Positions 23,990-35,741 of a DNA stretch of 64,000 nucleotides are shown piece after piece. The notes beneath the pieces were generated by a model. That model ran no database searches, had not been told where the DNA came from, and was given only the letters and a program-made list of their open reading frames with translations. Origin of the DNA: Aselliscus stoliczkanus. Taxonomy: Eukaryota > Chordata > Mammalia > Chiroptera > Hipposideridae. How positions within the stretch are numbered: the first letter of the stretch is position 1; the number at the start of each line of letters is the position of its first letter. The stretch covers positions 11,317,501 through 11,381,500 of the forward strand of contig CM066736.1 in NCBI GenBank assembly GCA_033961575.1, given 5' to 3'. Position numbers and translations under genes: made by a program.

Positions 23990-25400
23990 GCATGTGTACG
24001 GGAGTGTATGTGAGGTATGTGTACAGTTTAAAGAGTAACAATACCTGTGCACGCACCGCCCAGCTTGAGAACCACGTGGCCAGCGCCTCTGAAGCCCCAG
24101 TGCCCCTCCCCATCAGGAATGAGTTCAATTCTTAAAAAACACGTCCGTGTCTAGAATAAAAGGTAAAAGCTTCCTTTATTCCTCTCATTCATCAATTGCC
24201 ACTCTTCCCCAAGGTAACTGCTGTGACCAATTCAAGTAGGTCCTTGCAGAATTTTATCTTTAATTTGTTTCAGTTTTACTTAAACAGGTGACCTACACAT
24301 TCAAAATTGAATTCAAAAGCACAAAGACATATATAGAGCTGGACTTCTGAGAGCTTCTCTTCCCAAGAAGCTTTGCCATCTTCCTCATCAGCGACTGCTT
24401 AATAGTTAGTGTCCCCAGGGGGGTGTACCCCCACCTGTCACACGGCAGGGCCCCTGGATCTTCACGGATGGCAGTGCCATGGTGGCGTCTGCTATCAGTC
24501 TGTGTAGCTGTGCCTCATTCCCTAAAGGCTGCGCGGGGCTGCACCGTGGGATGGAGCATAATTGCTTTAACTAGCACCCGATTGATGGAACTAGTTAATT
24601 GTGCCGTCCAAATTCATGACAACTTAAATGTTGCTTCTAATTTTTCCTGTCAGTCTAATTATTGGGGAATGTCTTTTTTGCTTAGGTTGCCTTTGAGACT
24701 TCTTTTGACTTTTGCGTTTTCCCACTTTCTGATGATACTCTTAGGTACGGATTTCTTTTTATTCTGATTAGTGGTCATGAACGTGAGTGTGCATCTCTTT
24801 CATCGTTTGTGACAACAGTGAGCTTTTAGAATGTTGCTTCTTTGCCATATTCTGTTTTTTCCTTCTGGAACTTCCTTTGACCACATGCTGAACCTTCCCT
24901 TTCTTCTATCTCTCAACCCCTCATTCACATTCTTCATGTAAATGAAAGGACCTCAGAGCTCTACCAAACTTAGCTTTGCTGGGTAGACAGGTAGCAAGTG
25001 ATGTACTGCCTTGTAGTTTTACTTCGTAATTTCTCATTACCATGAACGTGCACATCTTACACGTTTAAAAGCCCTTAGCGTTTGTTTTTCTTTGAACTTT
25101 TTTCTTATCTTTCCTCTTTTTAACATTGGATTGTCAATCTTTACTATCAATTTCAATGATTTTTTTTTTTAAAAGAAATTAGTCCGTTCTGTTGCCAACA
25201 TTTTTCCCAGTTTATCATTTGCCTTATGACTTTTTTTCCCCCCCCCGATATAGGAAAAAACAAACCATTTTATACAGTTACCAGTATTTTTCTTTTTGAC
25301 TTCCAGGTTTTTTCTTTATGTTTAGACAGGCCTTCCCTATTCTGAATATTTAGAGTCTAATTATGTTTAATTGTTTATTTAACTCTTTGAGCCCTCTATA
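23990..25400 (-). repeat. Decayed antisense L1-type sequence
   Basis: Several blocks recall antisense L1M 3' regions: CACCGCCCAGCTTGAGAACC, CCCCAAGGTAACTGCTGTGA, GTGCATCTCTTTCATCG and GACTTCCAGGTTTTTTC with AGACAGGCCTTCCCTATTC. Patchy; some intervals may be unique sequence. Confidence 0.45.
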
Positions 25401-25793
25401 ATTTATGTTAGTATAATGTACATGGTAGAACTCTTAAGATGAGAAAGTTATTACAGGGTATTTTGTCTTTAATTGCTATTACAAGTGGGGTCTTTGATTA
25501 CATTTTTTAAACTAGTGGTTGTTTGTACCTAAGACAGCTATTGATGTTGACATTAATTTACATTTGATTCTGAACTATCTTGGATTGTCATCTCTAATGA
25601 TAAATTTATCTACCTCTCATTTTCTTTTAATTATATCTAATTGTTAAAAACAAATAATAATAAAAGTAGAGCACTATTTTTTAAAGATTTTTCATTAGAA
25701 ATAAGTGTTCTGTTTCATCAAATTTTATTTCAGCATCCATGGAAATCACTGTTTGTTATAATACTGCAAATTATACTAATGGATACCCTAGAG

Positions 25794-26076
25794 CAGGGGT
25801 TGGCAAACTGCGGCTCGCGAGCCACAGGCGGCTCTCTGGGTACGTGTCTGTGGCTTGGAAGTCAAATTGAAAATGTAAATAAAACGATCATAGTTTCATT
25901 TATAATATTACTTTAAATTTTTTTTATTTGTAAAAATATATATTTATGGCTCTAGAATAATTTTTAAATTGTTGTGAGGGACAGGATTGGCTCTTCCAGG
26001 GGTCGGCAAACTTTTGAGACAGAACATACCCAACGAGCCACATGTGGCTCACGAGCCTGCAGTGTGCTGACCCCTG
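25794..26076. mobile_element. hAT-type miniature transposon, possibly composite
   Basis: Terminal inverted repeats: left CAGGGGTTGGCAAACTGCGG, right (reverse complement) CAGGGGTCAGCACACTGCAG. Flanking 8-bp sites CCCTAGAG and GCCTAGAC agree at six positions, as expected of hAT 8-bp duplications. An additional left-type end, CAGGGGTCGGCAAAC, starts at 25997. The AT-rich centre has no transposase frame. Confidence 0.82.
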
Positions 26077-27970
26077 GCCTAGACGGATCCCTCTTGTTTG
26101 CAGAGAATCATATGGATTCTATTAGTTACTGTTTTCTTCAGGTCTTAGCCTTGATACAGATCTGTAACTATCATTCGTCGTCACTGTCAGGGGCTTTGGT
26201 AACATAATAGGATGCTGGCTTTCTGCAAAGAGTTTGGAGGCGTTGCCCCTCCTGTGGAGCAGTGGCCACTGCCCTGGGCGGGCTGTTCCTCCCAGGCTGG
26301 GCCAAGGTCACTGGTTCTTTTCTGCAGGGACAGTTCTTCCTTGACAGCTTTCCACATTTGTGACTTTATCTATTTGAATTTTCTGTCCCAGGGCAGGGGG
26401 TCAGTTTTTGTAATTCTTATTTTCCTAGAAAGTCATTTATTCATCTACATTTTCAAATTTGGAGGTTCAAAATAATTCAAGAAATAGAAAATCTGAGTAG
26501 ATTATAATGACTAAAGAAACTGAATTACTAAAAAGGGGGGCGGAATATCTACCTACAAAAAAGAAATTAGGTCCATGTAAGTTTTTTGTTTTTTTCCTGG
26601 CAAGTTGGACCAGTGTGTGAACTGGTCATCATCACAAAGCATTCACATCTAGTGCTTTTTGCTCCGAAATCCCTTTCGTATTAAAATGATCGCTTCTCTT
26701 CCTTGTCACCCCAAACGTGCCTTTTGTGTGTAGCATATATTGAGTTATGCTTTGTGACCCATTTGAAGCACTTCCCGTTAATAGGTAGGTTTGTCCTGTG
26801 TGCGTCTGTTGACCCAACATGCCCATTGGGTCTTTCTTCAGCCATCTGTTTTCTCGTACTACAGGGCCTGGGAGCTGCCTCCTCACACTTCTTGGGGGTT
26901 TTGCTGTGTCACTTTCTTTCAGAGAGTATCCACGGGTAGTTCACTTTGCATCCTTTTCTGTTAAAAGAAAACAAAAACAAACTCTTAATTACGCCGTCAA
27001 ATTTGGCAGGTGAGCTAAGGTATAGAATTTTCAGTTTAAAGTAATTTTGTCTCCGAGCTCTGAAAATAATAGGTTTGTCTGTGCATGCTCATATAACTTA
27101 AGAGTTTAGGACATGGAATATGGTTTACATAATTCCTTCTCACCACATTTTTTGTGTGAAACACGTTTTTGACCACATCTAACACATTAGCATTGTGTGC
27201 CCAGCTCCCGGGCTAAATGATGGGGCCTTCTCCCTTTTGACATATAGCATAGGGCCTGTTCACTTCACCTGTACAGAAATTTTGCCACATTCAATTTTAG
27301 CTCTTGTGGCTTATTGCAGCAACAAGTATATGGGTGTTTTTGGTGGATAGGAGATTTCTGTCACGCTTAGTCAACCATAGATGCACCCTTTCCAAATTTC
27401 AGTAACATGATGATGAACTTAGAAAGCCGAGTTAACTACCTGAAAACTGTTATTTTCCCAACCAGGTCAGGGTTGCTGCTGCAGACAGGAGTGGCTGGTT
27501 GACCTCTTGCTCTTGCCAGAATGTTCTACCCCCAGCAGCATTTCCGTGCTGAGAGTTAAACTCATCCTTTGGACGCCTCCGCAGGCTGCCACCTGTGTGG
27601 GGCACAGTGTCTACCAGATCTCGGCGTCCCTCTCCGTGACCTGTGCCCAGGACAGGTGGCTTCCCTGTGGAGCAGATAAAGTGAGCAACAGGGCAGCTGA
27701 AGGGTTTGTCCTGAATCTCCCTGGTTCTGTGTGCTTTTAAATCATCCTGGTTAAACAGTCGTGGGTACTCTAAACTATTGCCTCTTGGCTTCCTATGACA
27801 GTCTGCTAATAAAGAGATTACCTTTTAGATCAGCATTTGGTGGTATGTAACCAGAAAGGTTTTATGGTCTCCCTTTTCGTAGGCTTGTTGCGCACAGACC
27901 ACCACAACCGAGGGAAGCGGAAGCTGTGATTTCAGGCCGTATGTCTGACCTCTCTCGTTGGGCCTTCCAG

Positions 27971-28144
27971 GGTGAGGGTCCATGACCTCCGCAGTGACAA
28001 AATCGCCCTGTCGCTCTCCGCCCACCAACTTGGAGTGTCTGCAGTGCAGATGGATGACTGGAAGATTGTCAGCGGAGGCGAGGAGGGGCTGGTCTCCGTG
28101 TGGGATTATCGGATGAACCAGAAGCTGTGGGAGGTGCATTCCAG
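27971..28144 (+). CDS. FBXW8: FBXW8 coding exon, WD40 repeats (third from last)
   Basis: Starts after TTCCAG with the base that completes the previous Arg codon, then 57 codons and two bases before the donor AG|GTGAGG. It holds the end of one WD blade (VRVHDLRSDKIALSLSAHQL) and a full canonical one with the signature IVSGGEEGLVSVWDYR, including the Gly-Gly turn and the Trp-Asp pair. These blades form the beta-propeller that recognises substrates in the CUL7-FBXW8 ligase. It is separated from the previous exon by a 10.8-kb intron. Only the split-codon frame gives a continuous protein, which fixes the frame. An open frame on the opposite strand (27825-28520) is a shadow. Confidence 0.97.
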
Positions 28145-30815
28145 GTGAGGCCTTTTCTTGGTGTTTTTGGTAATAACAGTACCAAGAATACTGGTCGTCC
28201 TCCAAGCCAGGCACTGGCTCAATGCCACCTGTGTGGTATAATCCTCCCCGTAACCCCACGAGCTGCCTGCTTTCATCTCCGTTTTTCAGATGAGGAAACG
28301 GAGGCCAAGACATGGAGCTGGTCATTAGAGAGGCAGCTCCTGTCTTACACTGTGAAGATTGCCATAATTCACACACAGCTCGGGTACAGGCTGTATGGGA
28401 CTCCCCACTGAGGTGCAGACACGACAGGACCCCTCCCACAGATGGCACGTGGGGCTGGCCCAGGCCCACCTTCCTCCACTTCAAAACATCCCGACCTGCA
28501 TGATGTGATTTTCTGCCCATTTCTTGGAGTTTCCTTACACTGTTTACAAGGGCATTTAGGACTGAAAGTATTCAGGCTTGAACTACATAGGAATTTGCAA
28601 TTTCAACCTTTAACCATAATATTCAAGAGATAAATAGGTACTCTGCCAAGGACAGGCAGATGGCTTCACGGATGTGGGTACCTTGACACTAATGGGACCT
28701 GACTGGTTAAACATTGTCGAACTCACCCCTAACCTTTAAAGCAGAGGCATGCTGGCTCGGATCAGCTGGAGCTGCCCTGAGGTCACCACTCCCTCACCCA
28801 CATTGCCTTACAGGCCTCCAGTGGGGAACCCTGCTTTTGAGGCAGGTGGGCCACCCCCCACCCCCAAAGTAACAATGTTCTGGGGCAAGCCAATGGTGAG
28901 CATAATAAAATGGGGCATACACAGATGGCAAGCTCTGTAAGTGTGACCTGAGATTTGTAACCACTCAAATTATGCTAAACTAGCCCTATGAGAAGACGGC
29001 ATAGTCTTCATTTTAAGTTCAGGATCAAGTACAAGAGATGGCAAGGTTCAGAGAAGACCTGGTTGCTTCCTTGGAGGGTAGTGCCAGCGAGCGCCTCAGC
29101 CAGCAGCGCTGATCAGACGCGAGCCCCGATGGAGCCCACACCGCAGGCCGGGCCAGCGCAGCCCTTGGCCCCTGTGCGCTTGGCCTGCTGCTGCACGGGC
29201 CCTTTCCCACCTCGGTGGTGATGCACTGTGTTGCCACCAGGTGGCGCCCAAGGGCAACAAAAACGCCCACACAGAGTCCCAGGAATGTTTGCCTTTAAGG
29301 AAACCCTTTTATTTTAGAAAGCTGGCTCAGCCCGGCCCTAGGACAGCTCCTGACCCAGGGACCGCCACCAGCCCCACCCCCAGCTGCCACCAGCAGCGCG
29401 TTTAGTTCCCTAGGCCTGCACTCCAGTGCATCTCCTTTTTCTCTTCCTGAAAAGCTGCACTCCTGTGGATGAGTCATGCAAGTGAAACGAGGGTAAGTGT
29501 GGTCTTCCCAGAACTGTCGTCCTGGCTCAGCATTTGCCTTCCCAACTCATTTGTGAACGCACATCCAGTTGTCACCACCGGTTAGTGACTTGTCACACCC
29601 AAGGTCACCGTTTCCACCAGAACGAGGCTGATGGCTCCCTCTTCAGTCTGCCGCTCACTCAGGCCCCCGCCTGCCGCTCTGCTGTTAGGAGCCTCTCCTG
29701 AGCTCTGGTCTGGCTGTCACTCAGTCAGCCTCTTCTGCCAAACTCTCCAGATCCCCCTAACCCTCCACAACCAGCTCTCGCCTGTCTGCCCCTGTCTCTC
29801 AGTGGCTCCATCAGCCACCCAGGTGGAAGCTGGGACTGAGTTCTGATCGTCCCCTTCCGTCTTCCTCGAGTCTTATTCACACCCACCCTTTGCTTTCCCG
29901 CCCTCCTGCCTCACTGCGCTCCCAGCAAAGCCCTCCTCCAGCGGCTGCTGCAAGCCCGGGCCTAACAGGGCTCAGCCCCCTCCCTCTTATTACTCCCCAG
30001 AGTCCTCTGCTCCAGCCACGCCCGGCTGCCCCAGGCTGAACACTGTCCCCGCCCTGCCACCCTGTGTCTCCTGTTCTTGCCCCCAAGTGCTGATCTGTGT
30101 CCCGTCTTTGTGGCCTGTAACATCTTTCATGCTCTGGAAACACGGGCTGTTTTGTGGGAACATATCTCACTGTCTTAACTAGGTAGGCAGCTCTGGTGGC
30201 AGCGTCTGCTGGCATTGGACATCTTTGTCATCCTGAGTCCCCCTGCTCTGTGCTGTGGCCATAGTGGGCACTGGGTAGAAGTTTTTAGAGTGAGCAAAAC
30301 CCTTTGCTGCGTGGACTTCAAGCCACTTCACTCCCAAGATTTCCTGAATGTGCCATCACAACCTGATGTTCTTGTGTCACATGTAGCCCTGGCTTTAGGA
30401 CTAGGGGGCCTATTGCGGATCAGCACTGCATATCCCCCCACACCCTGCACGTGGGGACCCTGGCTTGGAGAGCTTGACAGACTTGTCCCAGGCCAACCAG
30501 GGCGAGGTCAGAAACGGGGCTGTTCTCCATTGGTGCTGCCGAGTGTATCCTTTCTGTCCCCAACACACCATGCTGTTGGGGCATTCGACCAGAACGCATA
30601 AGGAGCATTCGGATTTGTGTACAGCGGTGCCCAGAGTGTGGCCTGGCTCAGGCTAGCTTTGGGAGCCACGGCAACACAGCCCCTATGGGGCCCAGTGTCG
30701 TCCTCTGTAAAAGCAGCACCTGGCTTCAAGGGGTTTTGAGCCCTCTGCAGCCAGCGCTGATGTGCCCCGTTCCGGTGGGCCTTGCCTTACGCGCGTCCTC
30801 CCCACTGTGTTGCAG
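28145..30815 (+). other. FBXW8: FBXW8 intron, 2.7 kb
   Basis: Starts GTGAGG and ends GTTGCAG. An antisense MIR lies just inside it (about 28195-28312). The rest, 28320-30800, is GC-rich, with proline/alanine-rich chance reading frames on both strands and no recognisable exon. Confidence 0.9.
28195..28312 (-). repeat. MIR SINE relic, antisense
   Basis: CCAGGCACTGGCTCAATG, then CCGTTTTTCAGATGAGGAAA CGGAGGCC, the usual antisense MIR order, 50 bp inside the FBXW8 intron. Confidence 0.8.
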
Positions 30816-30926
30816 ACACCCCGTCCGCCACATCTCCTTTAACAGCCACAGCCTCATCACGGCCAACGTGCCCTACGAGAGGGTGGTACGCAACTCCGAC
30901 TTGGACGGCTTCGCCACACACAGGAG
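30816..30926 (+). CDS. FBXW8: FBXW8 coding exon (second from last)
   Basis: Acceptor GTTGCAG, then one base completing Arg, 36 codons beginning HPVRHISFNSHSLITANVPY, and two bases before AG|GTCAGT. The residues belong to the last part of the WD40 propeller, where blades are irregular: the strand ISFNSHSLITANVP replaces a textbook WD repeat. Phase is the same at both ends, so the exon is symmetric and could be skipped without a frameshift; no evidence for skipping is visible here. The donor GTCAGT is a weaker variant than the others in the gene. Confidence 0.96.
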
Positions 30927-31578
30927 GTCAGTGGGGGGCCTGTGCTTGTGTGGGTCAGGAAATTCAGTTCAGCCTTGTATTATATTATAGAACCCCGCTG
31001 TGCCACACTGTCCCCTATGGACGCGCTCTCAGACACAGCCAAATAGAGACAGACGCACAGCCAAATAGAGGGAGTGATATTAGCAGATAACGTGCTGAGT
31101 GTCTGGGGTAAGCGTGTCCCGTGGTAGCTCACGCTTCTGCAGGATGGCTGTGCGGGGTTGGGACAGAGAGGCAGGGCTGGCCATACGTGCCGAGGGCCCA
31201 GCAGATGGCTCGGGGACCTGGTGGTTAGAGCCTGGTCACAGAGGTGAGGGCCCAGCCTCGGACTTGAGTCCATGTGCTCAGTCTGCCGGGCGACTCAGGT
31301 GCCTTTTCTTATTAGACTCTTGGCCTGGCTGCTGAGCAGCCGCTTTGGGAGGCCCGGTGCCTCGCCTCCCAGCACTTAATTCCCTCCATCACACTTGTCC
31401 GCTTGCCTGCATATCCCTAGTCCTGGGATTTTGAGTGTCCGACACCTGGGGCCCAAAGGACACACCTGTGGAAATGGATTGCTCTCCTATCTCAAGGGGG
31501 TGGCACCTGCAGAGGCAGAAGCCCCAGGCCGAGGCCGGCCGCCCGCACTGACCCCGTGGCCCTCCCTGCTCTCCCCAG
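30927..31578 (+). other. FBXW8: FBXW8 last intron, 652 bp
   Basis: GT...AG intron between two symmetric junctions. Around 31035-31070 there is a short imperfect tandem of the motif AGACACAGCCAAATAGAG. I see no repeat family or gene in it. Confidence 0.9.
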
Positions 31579-31723
31579 ACACCGGGGGCTGATCCACGCC
31601 TACGAGTTTGCAGTGGACCAGCTGGCCTTTCAGAGTGCCCTCCCCGTCTGCCGCTCATCCTGTGACACCATGGCAGGCCACAACTACGACCTCGCGCTGG
31701 CTTTTCCCTACGACAACGTTTAG
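31579..31723 (+). CDS. FBXW8: FBXW8 last coding exon with stop codon
   Basis: Begins after CTCCCCAG, completes a split Arg codon, then encodes 47 residues (HRGLIHAYEFAVDQLAFQSA to the C-terminus LALAFPYDNV) and the stop TAG at 31721-31723. This is the conserved C-terminal tail of FBXW8, which closes the propeller after the last blade. Together the four exons give 185 residues without a frameshift or internal stop, the same length as the human end of the protein as I recall it. The intron before it is 652 bp. Some residues differ from human as remembered, as expected for an orthologue. Confidence 0.97.
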
Positions 31724-32639
31724 GGAGCATCGTCATCTGGGAACAGGGAGAAAACGGGAGGAACCAGCTTCACGGATTCGAAAACAGAGGCGCTCTGCAC
31801 CAGGTTTCAAACGCGACCCCACATTCCTGTCCTGCCTTTGCTTCTCGCTGCCTGTGGACAGCTGGAGTTTGTCAGGGCTCGCTTCATCTCACCGTGTCCC
31901 CTCGCTCTTGGCTCTGCGTGCCGCCACACACTGGTGACTCAGAGCGATACCGCCCTCCCCCCCTACACACCTCCTCGCCCTGAGTCTGCTCCCTGCCTGT
32001 CTCAGGCGACACCCCAGCCGCCCTTCGGGCTCCTCTGGCCCAGCGGGGCTCCCTTCCCTCCTGGACGCCTCATGGATCTCCCCAGCACCATGTACACTGC
32101 AGGGCAGGGCTGTAGCTCCAGGTAAGACCCGGCATTGTCGCTGTGAACGGGCCCATCAGGGCCCTGCCCCAGCCTCCTGGCCACCTCCACACCCTTTCCT
32201 CTTCGGGGCCTTTGGATGGGCTGGTCTCTGGGTCTGCAAGGCCCCAACGCCCACCCGTTCTTTGGACCTGAGATGAACTATTCCCTCAGACTGGTCTTCC
32301 CTGACACCACCCCGACCCCCCAGGGTAAACCTGCATCAGCAGTACCTTCTCCTCAGAGCTTTTACCACATTAATGAAATGACTATTTCATTAATGACTAT
32401 TTTGCTTACTGTGGTGTCTACAACATATAATCCAAAGTAGAAATGTTCTACATATCCATTGAAGAAACAACCATCCTCTACAATGAGTGCGAAGGAGAGT
32501 TGCTATCGGAGGAACCATCATGTTAAACCAGGAAGATAAAGCCGGGCAACACGAGAAGAGTGTTCAGTTTGATAAACAGCTTCCATTTCCGAAGGATTCA
32601 GAGGGTTGCAGGCCTCGCCATATAGTGTGCTCAGCGGCA

Positions 32640-33310
32640 ACCACCTAATACTCCTTCAGAATAGCAAAGCAAAACAGAAGGACAAAAAGAAACAAAATCC
32701 ATGCTTACAGTGGGTGAGCAGCAGATCAAATCAGTAAAAATATTTACGCATCAGAAGGATTTACCTAATTTACAAGCCTGATCCAACAGCTGGGTGTAGA
32801 ATTTTGTACCTTTTCAAATACCTGTAGACCATGCACAAAAGATGACCATGTATGAAGACCCACCAAGAAAATCCCAGATTGCACCAAGTTTGATACCGTA
32901 CAGGCCATACTCAGTGGTTTCCCCCCACAGCCCCTAATACAATAAAAGTAGGAATCAACAAAAAGCTAAATAAGGAAACAAAACATCCACTTGCAAATGC
33001 CAGACACTCCTGGAAAAAGAGGGAAATCAAAATGGAAAGTGAGCACTCAGTCTCTGACAGGCTGACAGTGAAAGCGCTGTACATCGAAACCCAGGGGCTG
33101 AGGCCAGAGCGGGGCTGGGAGAAGTAGCTTTAATAGAGGCAGTAAGCTGTCACCTCAGAAAGCTTCAAAAGGTGACAGTGACCCCAAACAGAGAAAGGAG
33201 AAGGAAGGAGTTAAAGGATAAGAACACATTAATGAGGTAGAAAACCAACAAACAGTAACATTTCAAAAAGCTTGGCAGTTTTTTTGAAAAGACAAAATAC
33301 ACAACTCCTG
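32640..33310 (+). repeat. Decayed L1-type LINE, ORF2-like part
   Basis: AATAAAAGTAGGAATCAACA, ACACTCCTGGAAAAAGAGGG AAATCAAAA and TTTTTTTGAAAAGACAAAAT occur in the order of an L1 ORF2 region. It is full of indels and stops and encodes nothing. HAL1-like relics look similar. Confidence 0.6.
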
Positions 33311-33921
33311 CTCAGGAAAAAAACAGGGCACAGGGACTGCTGGGAACAGGAAAGGAGATAACTACGGCACAGAAGAAGCATTTCCAGCGCAGGCTTTCCT
33401 GCTGTCCACGAGCGTCTAAAACCGGGACACGCTCGCCGTTACTCGAGAGCCCGAGACCCTTGAGTTGGGAAGGGTTTGGGAGGTTTTTCAGATTGCTTAA
33501 GATACCTGGTTTTTAAAACTACACGTTGAGCTGGACAGCACAGGAGAGCAAGCCGTGGCTAGGACCGTCACCGCTCGGCCCAGGGAACACTGCTTTCTCT
33601 CACGCTGCCTTTCTCGGGGAGGCTGCGCTGTCAGGACGGCGGTCTGCTTCCTTTCAGCCAGGTTACTTCATACACAGAGCCAGACTGCATTTGGCAAATG
33701 AAGCATTTACTGTCATTGGCGTGTGGTGGCCTGACCCTCTGGTGACCTCGCTCTAATCATCTAATGCAACCGGACCACAGGCTAAAATTATTTTTCTTGT
33801 AAGAAGCAGTCCTTTCCAGGCAGGTTTCATAGTCCATTTTGCCTTCCTCGCTTTGCAGCAATCGAAGAGTTTAAAAGTGATCAGACCCAGAAAAATTTTA
33901 CGAAAATTAAAAATAGTTTCA

Positions 33922-34067
33922 TTTTTTTTTTTTAAGCTGAGCCATCCTGCCACCTGTTGGCAGCTCAGAGGCAGCTCAGCTCAGGCTGGGCATCGAACTG
34001 CTGTTGCTCAGAGCTCAGCTCGCACTCTTGAGCGAGCTCTTAACCAACAGAGCCACTTGGCTGGCCC
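33922..34067 (-). mobile_element. tRNA-derived SINE, GCTCAGCTC-rich type, antisense
   Basis: Nearly the same sequence as 19314-19469, with a poly-T (A-tail) at its plus-strand left end. The flanks give only an imperfect duplication (AAAAATAGTTTCATTTT against AAAAAAGTCATTTT). Confidence 0.88.
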
Positions 34068-35735
34068 TAAAAAAGTCATTTTAAACTATTCTTATTCACG
34101 GCCAACAGCTGGTCTGGTGTAAAATGTTACAAGTGCAGGGTTTTGTTTCCGCCCCCCACCCCCACCCTGTTTATAACATATCTCCCATTCATGAACCGTG
34201 CCTGGGTTTTGTAAAGGAGAGTTTATCGGACCCAAATTGTAATCTAAGCACGCCATCCTCAGCCACTATTTCGGGTTGTAAATTTTCCATCCTGGAAGAG
34301 ATGGGCCTGATGTGGAAAGGATCAAAGGTCCTTTATAAACCAACATTTACGCAGCAACAAAAAAAACCTTGGCCCCGCCCACCTCCTTCGCTCCGCCTTA
34401 CCTTCCTCCCATTGGCTATTCTGAGAGCTTCTTCCCAGTTCTGAGTTGGTAGTGGACTTATTGTCTCCTGTTCTTCTGTAGTCGTCTGCCTTCCCGCTGT
34501 CTCCCCTACAGACAGAAGAGGCTCAGATACGCTGGGGGCGCTGGGGGCAGACCCCAGGCTCTACTGTCTTGTCTCAAAACATTGTATGATTTCTGCTTTC
34601 TGCTTGATAATATGTCTATGTGCGTTCCAATATTAAATTCTTAAAATTTATTTATTGCTCAAGTGATTGGTCACCTGGCACACCACATCAGCTCTCCCCC
34701 CACTCCTGGAAATGTCACCCCGAGTGGTGGCCTGGTTTTGAAGTCCACACTGAGTAGTTTTTCCCAGAACCGTTACTACAGGGTTCCCAGCCCAGGATCC
34801 AGGGAACCACAGAACCATACATGTGAAACTGGGCATCGGGGCATTTTCTGAGAATTTCGTCTCTGCCGCTAGATTGTGCTTTTTCAATCCAGGCCACGTG
34901 CTGCCTTGGTGCTGCCGTTGCTGAGGCAGTAATTCATGTTTAAAAGATTCCAGGACATTATCACCCTGCTCTGACCAGTAGAAACCTCAGCCTGGCTGAC
35001 TGCGTTCCCACTGAATTTCCCTAAGAGGAGATAGAGTTTGGGTCCTTTCCCAAAGGGAAAGCTGACTACCCCCAAGATGAAGACTTCTTCCCCCATTACC
35101 CTCAAACACTAAAGTCCCCAAATTTAAGAGGCTAGTGCTTCCCACTCTTATTTATGACAGCCCCTGGCCACCGTGAACCAGCTTTGCCGATCCTTATAGA
35201 GAAATGGCTTCCTCTGGTGTGGGCCCAGCCTTCTCATGAAAGCTGTCCGGTGGCCTGCCGTGGCAGTGGGCTTAGACAGGGGCTGTCTCCTCCTTCCTGC
35301 CTTGGGGCCTTGGCTTTGGGCAGCAGCTGCGGCAGCCCTGAGCTTATGGAGCTGGCCGGCCTGGGCCACCGCGCTGACAGCCACACAGACCTGCTCGCCT
35401 CACCCCGCGCGGCCAGGCCAGATGGTTACCTGGCGACGGCTGCAGGGGCCTGTGGTGATTTGGACGGGCTGCCTCTGATGTGCGATGGCAGAGTCCTTCT
35501 CACTGGGCTTCAGCGGGTGCCATGTGGGCGCTGACTCGCTCTCAGCCTGTGATGTGGAACGTGGGCTTCCAGCAGCAGGCTTCCAACAACAGCTCGGCAC
35601 CGGGACCTTTCCTTGCCCTGGGAAGGGAGGGAGGGAAAACTCCCCAAGAGCTGAGCCTGTCGTGTCCTGCCGTTTCTTCCCTTGCCCAGTGCTAGGATGA
35701 CTGCTGCCTTGTCGTTTCCCAAAGATGCAGGTGGC

Positions 35736-35741
35736 AATAAA
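35736..35741 (+). promoter_or_regulatory. Candidate poly(A) signal downstream of FBXW8
   Basis: AATAAA in unique sequence on the plus strand about 4 kb after the FBXW8 stop, within GGCAATAAACTGCTC. It would imply a long 3' UTR. The hexamer is common by chance, so this is only a candidate. Confidence 0.25.

Larger units (their letters stand above)
17162..27970 (+). other. FBXW8: FBXW8 intron, 10.8 kb
   Basis: Bounded by GTATGT and TTCCAG and phase-consistent with both exons. It contains long T tracts (17880-17904 and 19706-19732), a SINE at 19314, a composite SINE at 20378-20790, an antisense L1 end at 20791-21865 carrying another SINE, decayed antisense L1-like sequence in about 23990-25400, and a hAT-type element at 25794-26076. 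Positions 22000-23900 and 26100-27900 show nothing I can name. Confidence 0.9.

Noticed and set aside
27825..28520. Minus-strand open frame of 231 codons
   Set aside because: Antisense to the FBXW8 exon 27971-28144 and a MIR; the real coding strand is clear.
32941..32946. AATAAA as the FBXW8 poly(A) signal
   Set aside because: It lies in an A-rich decayed LINE segment, where such hexamers are common; not called.
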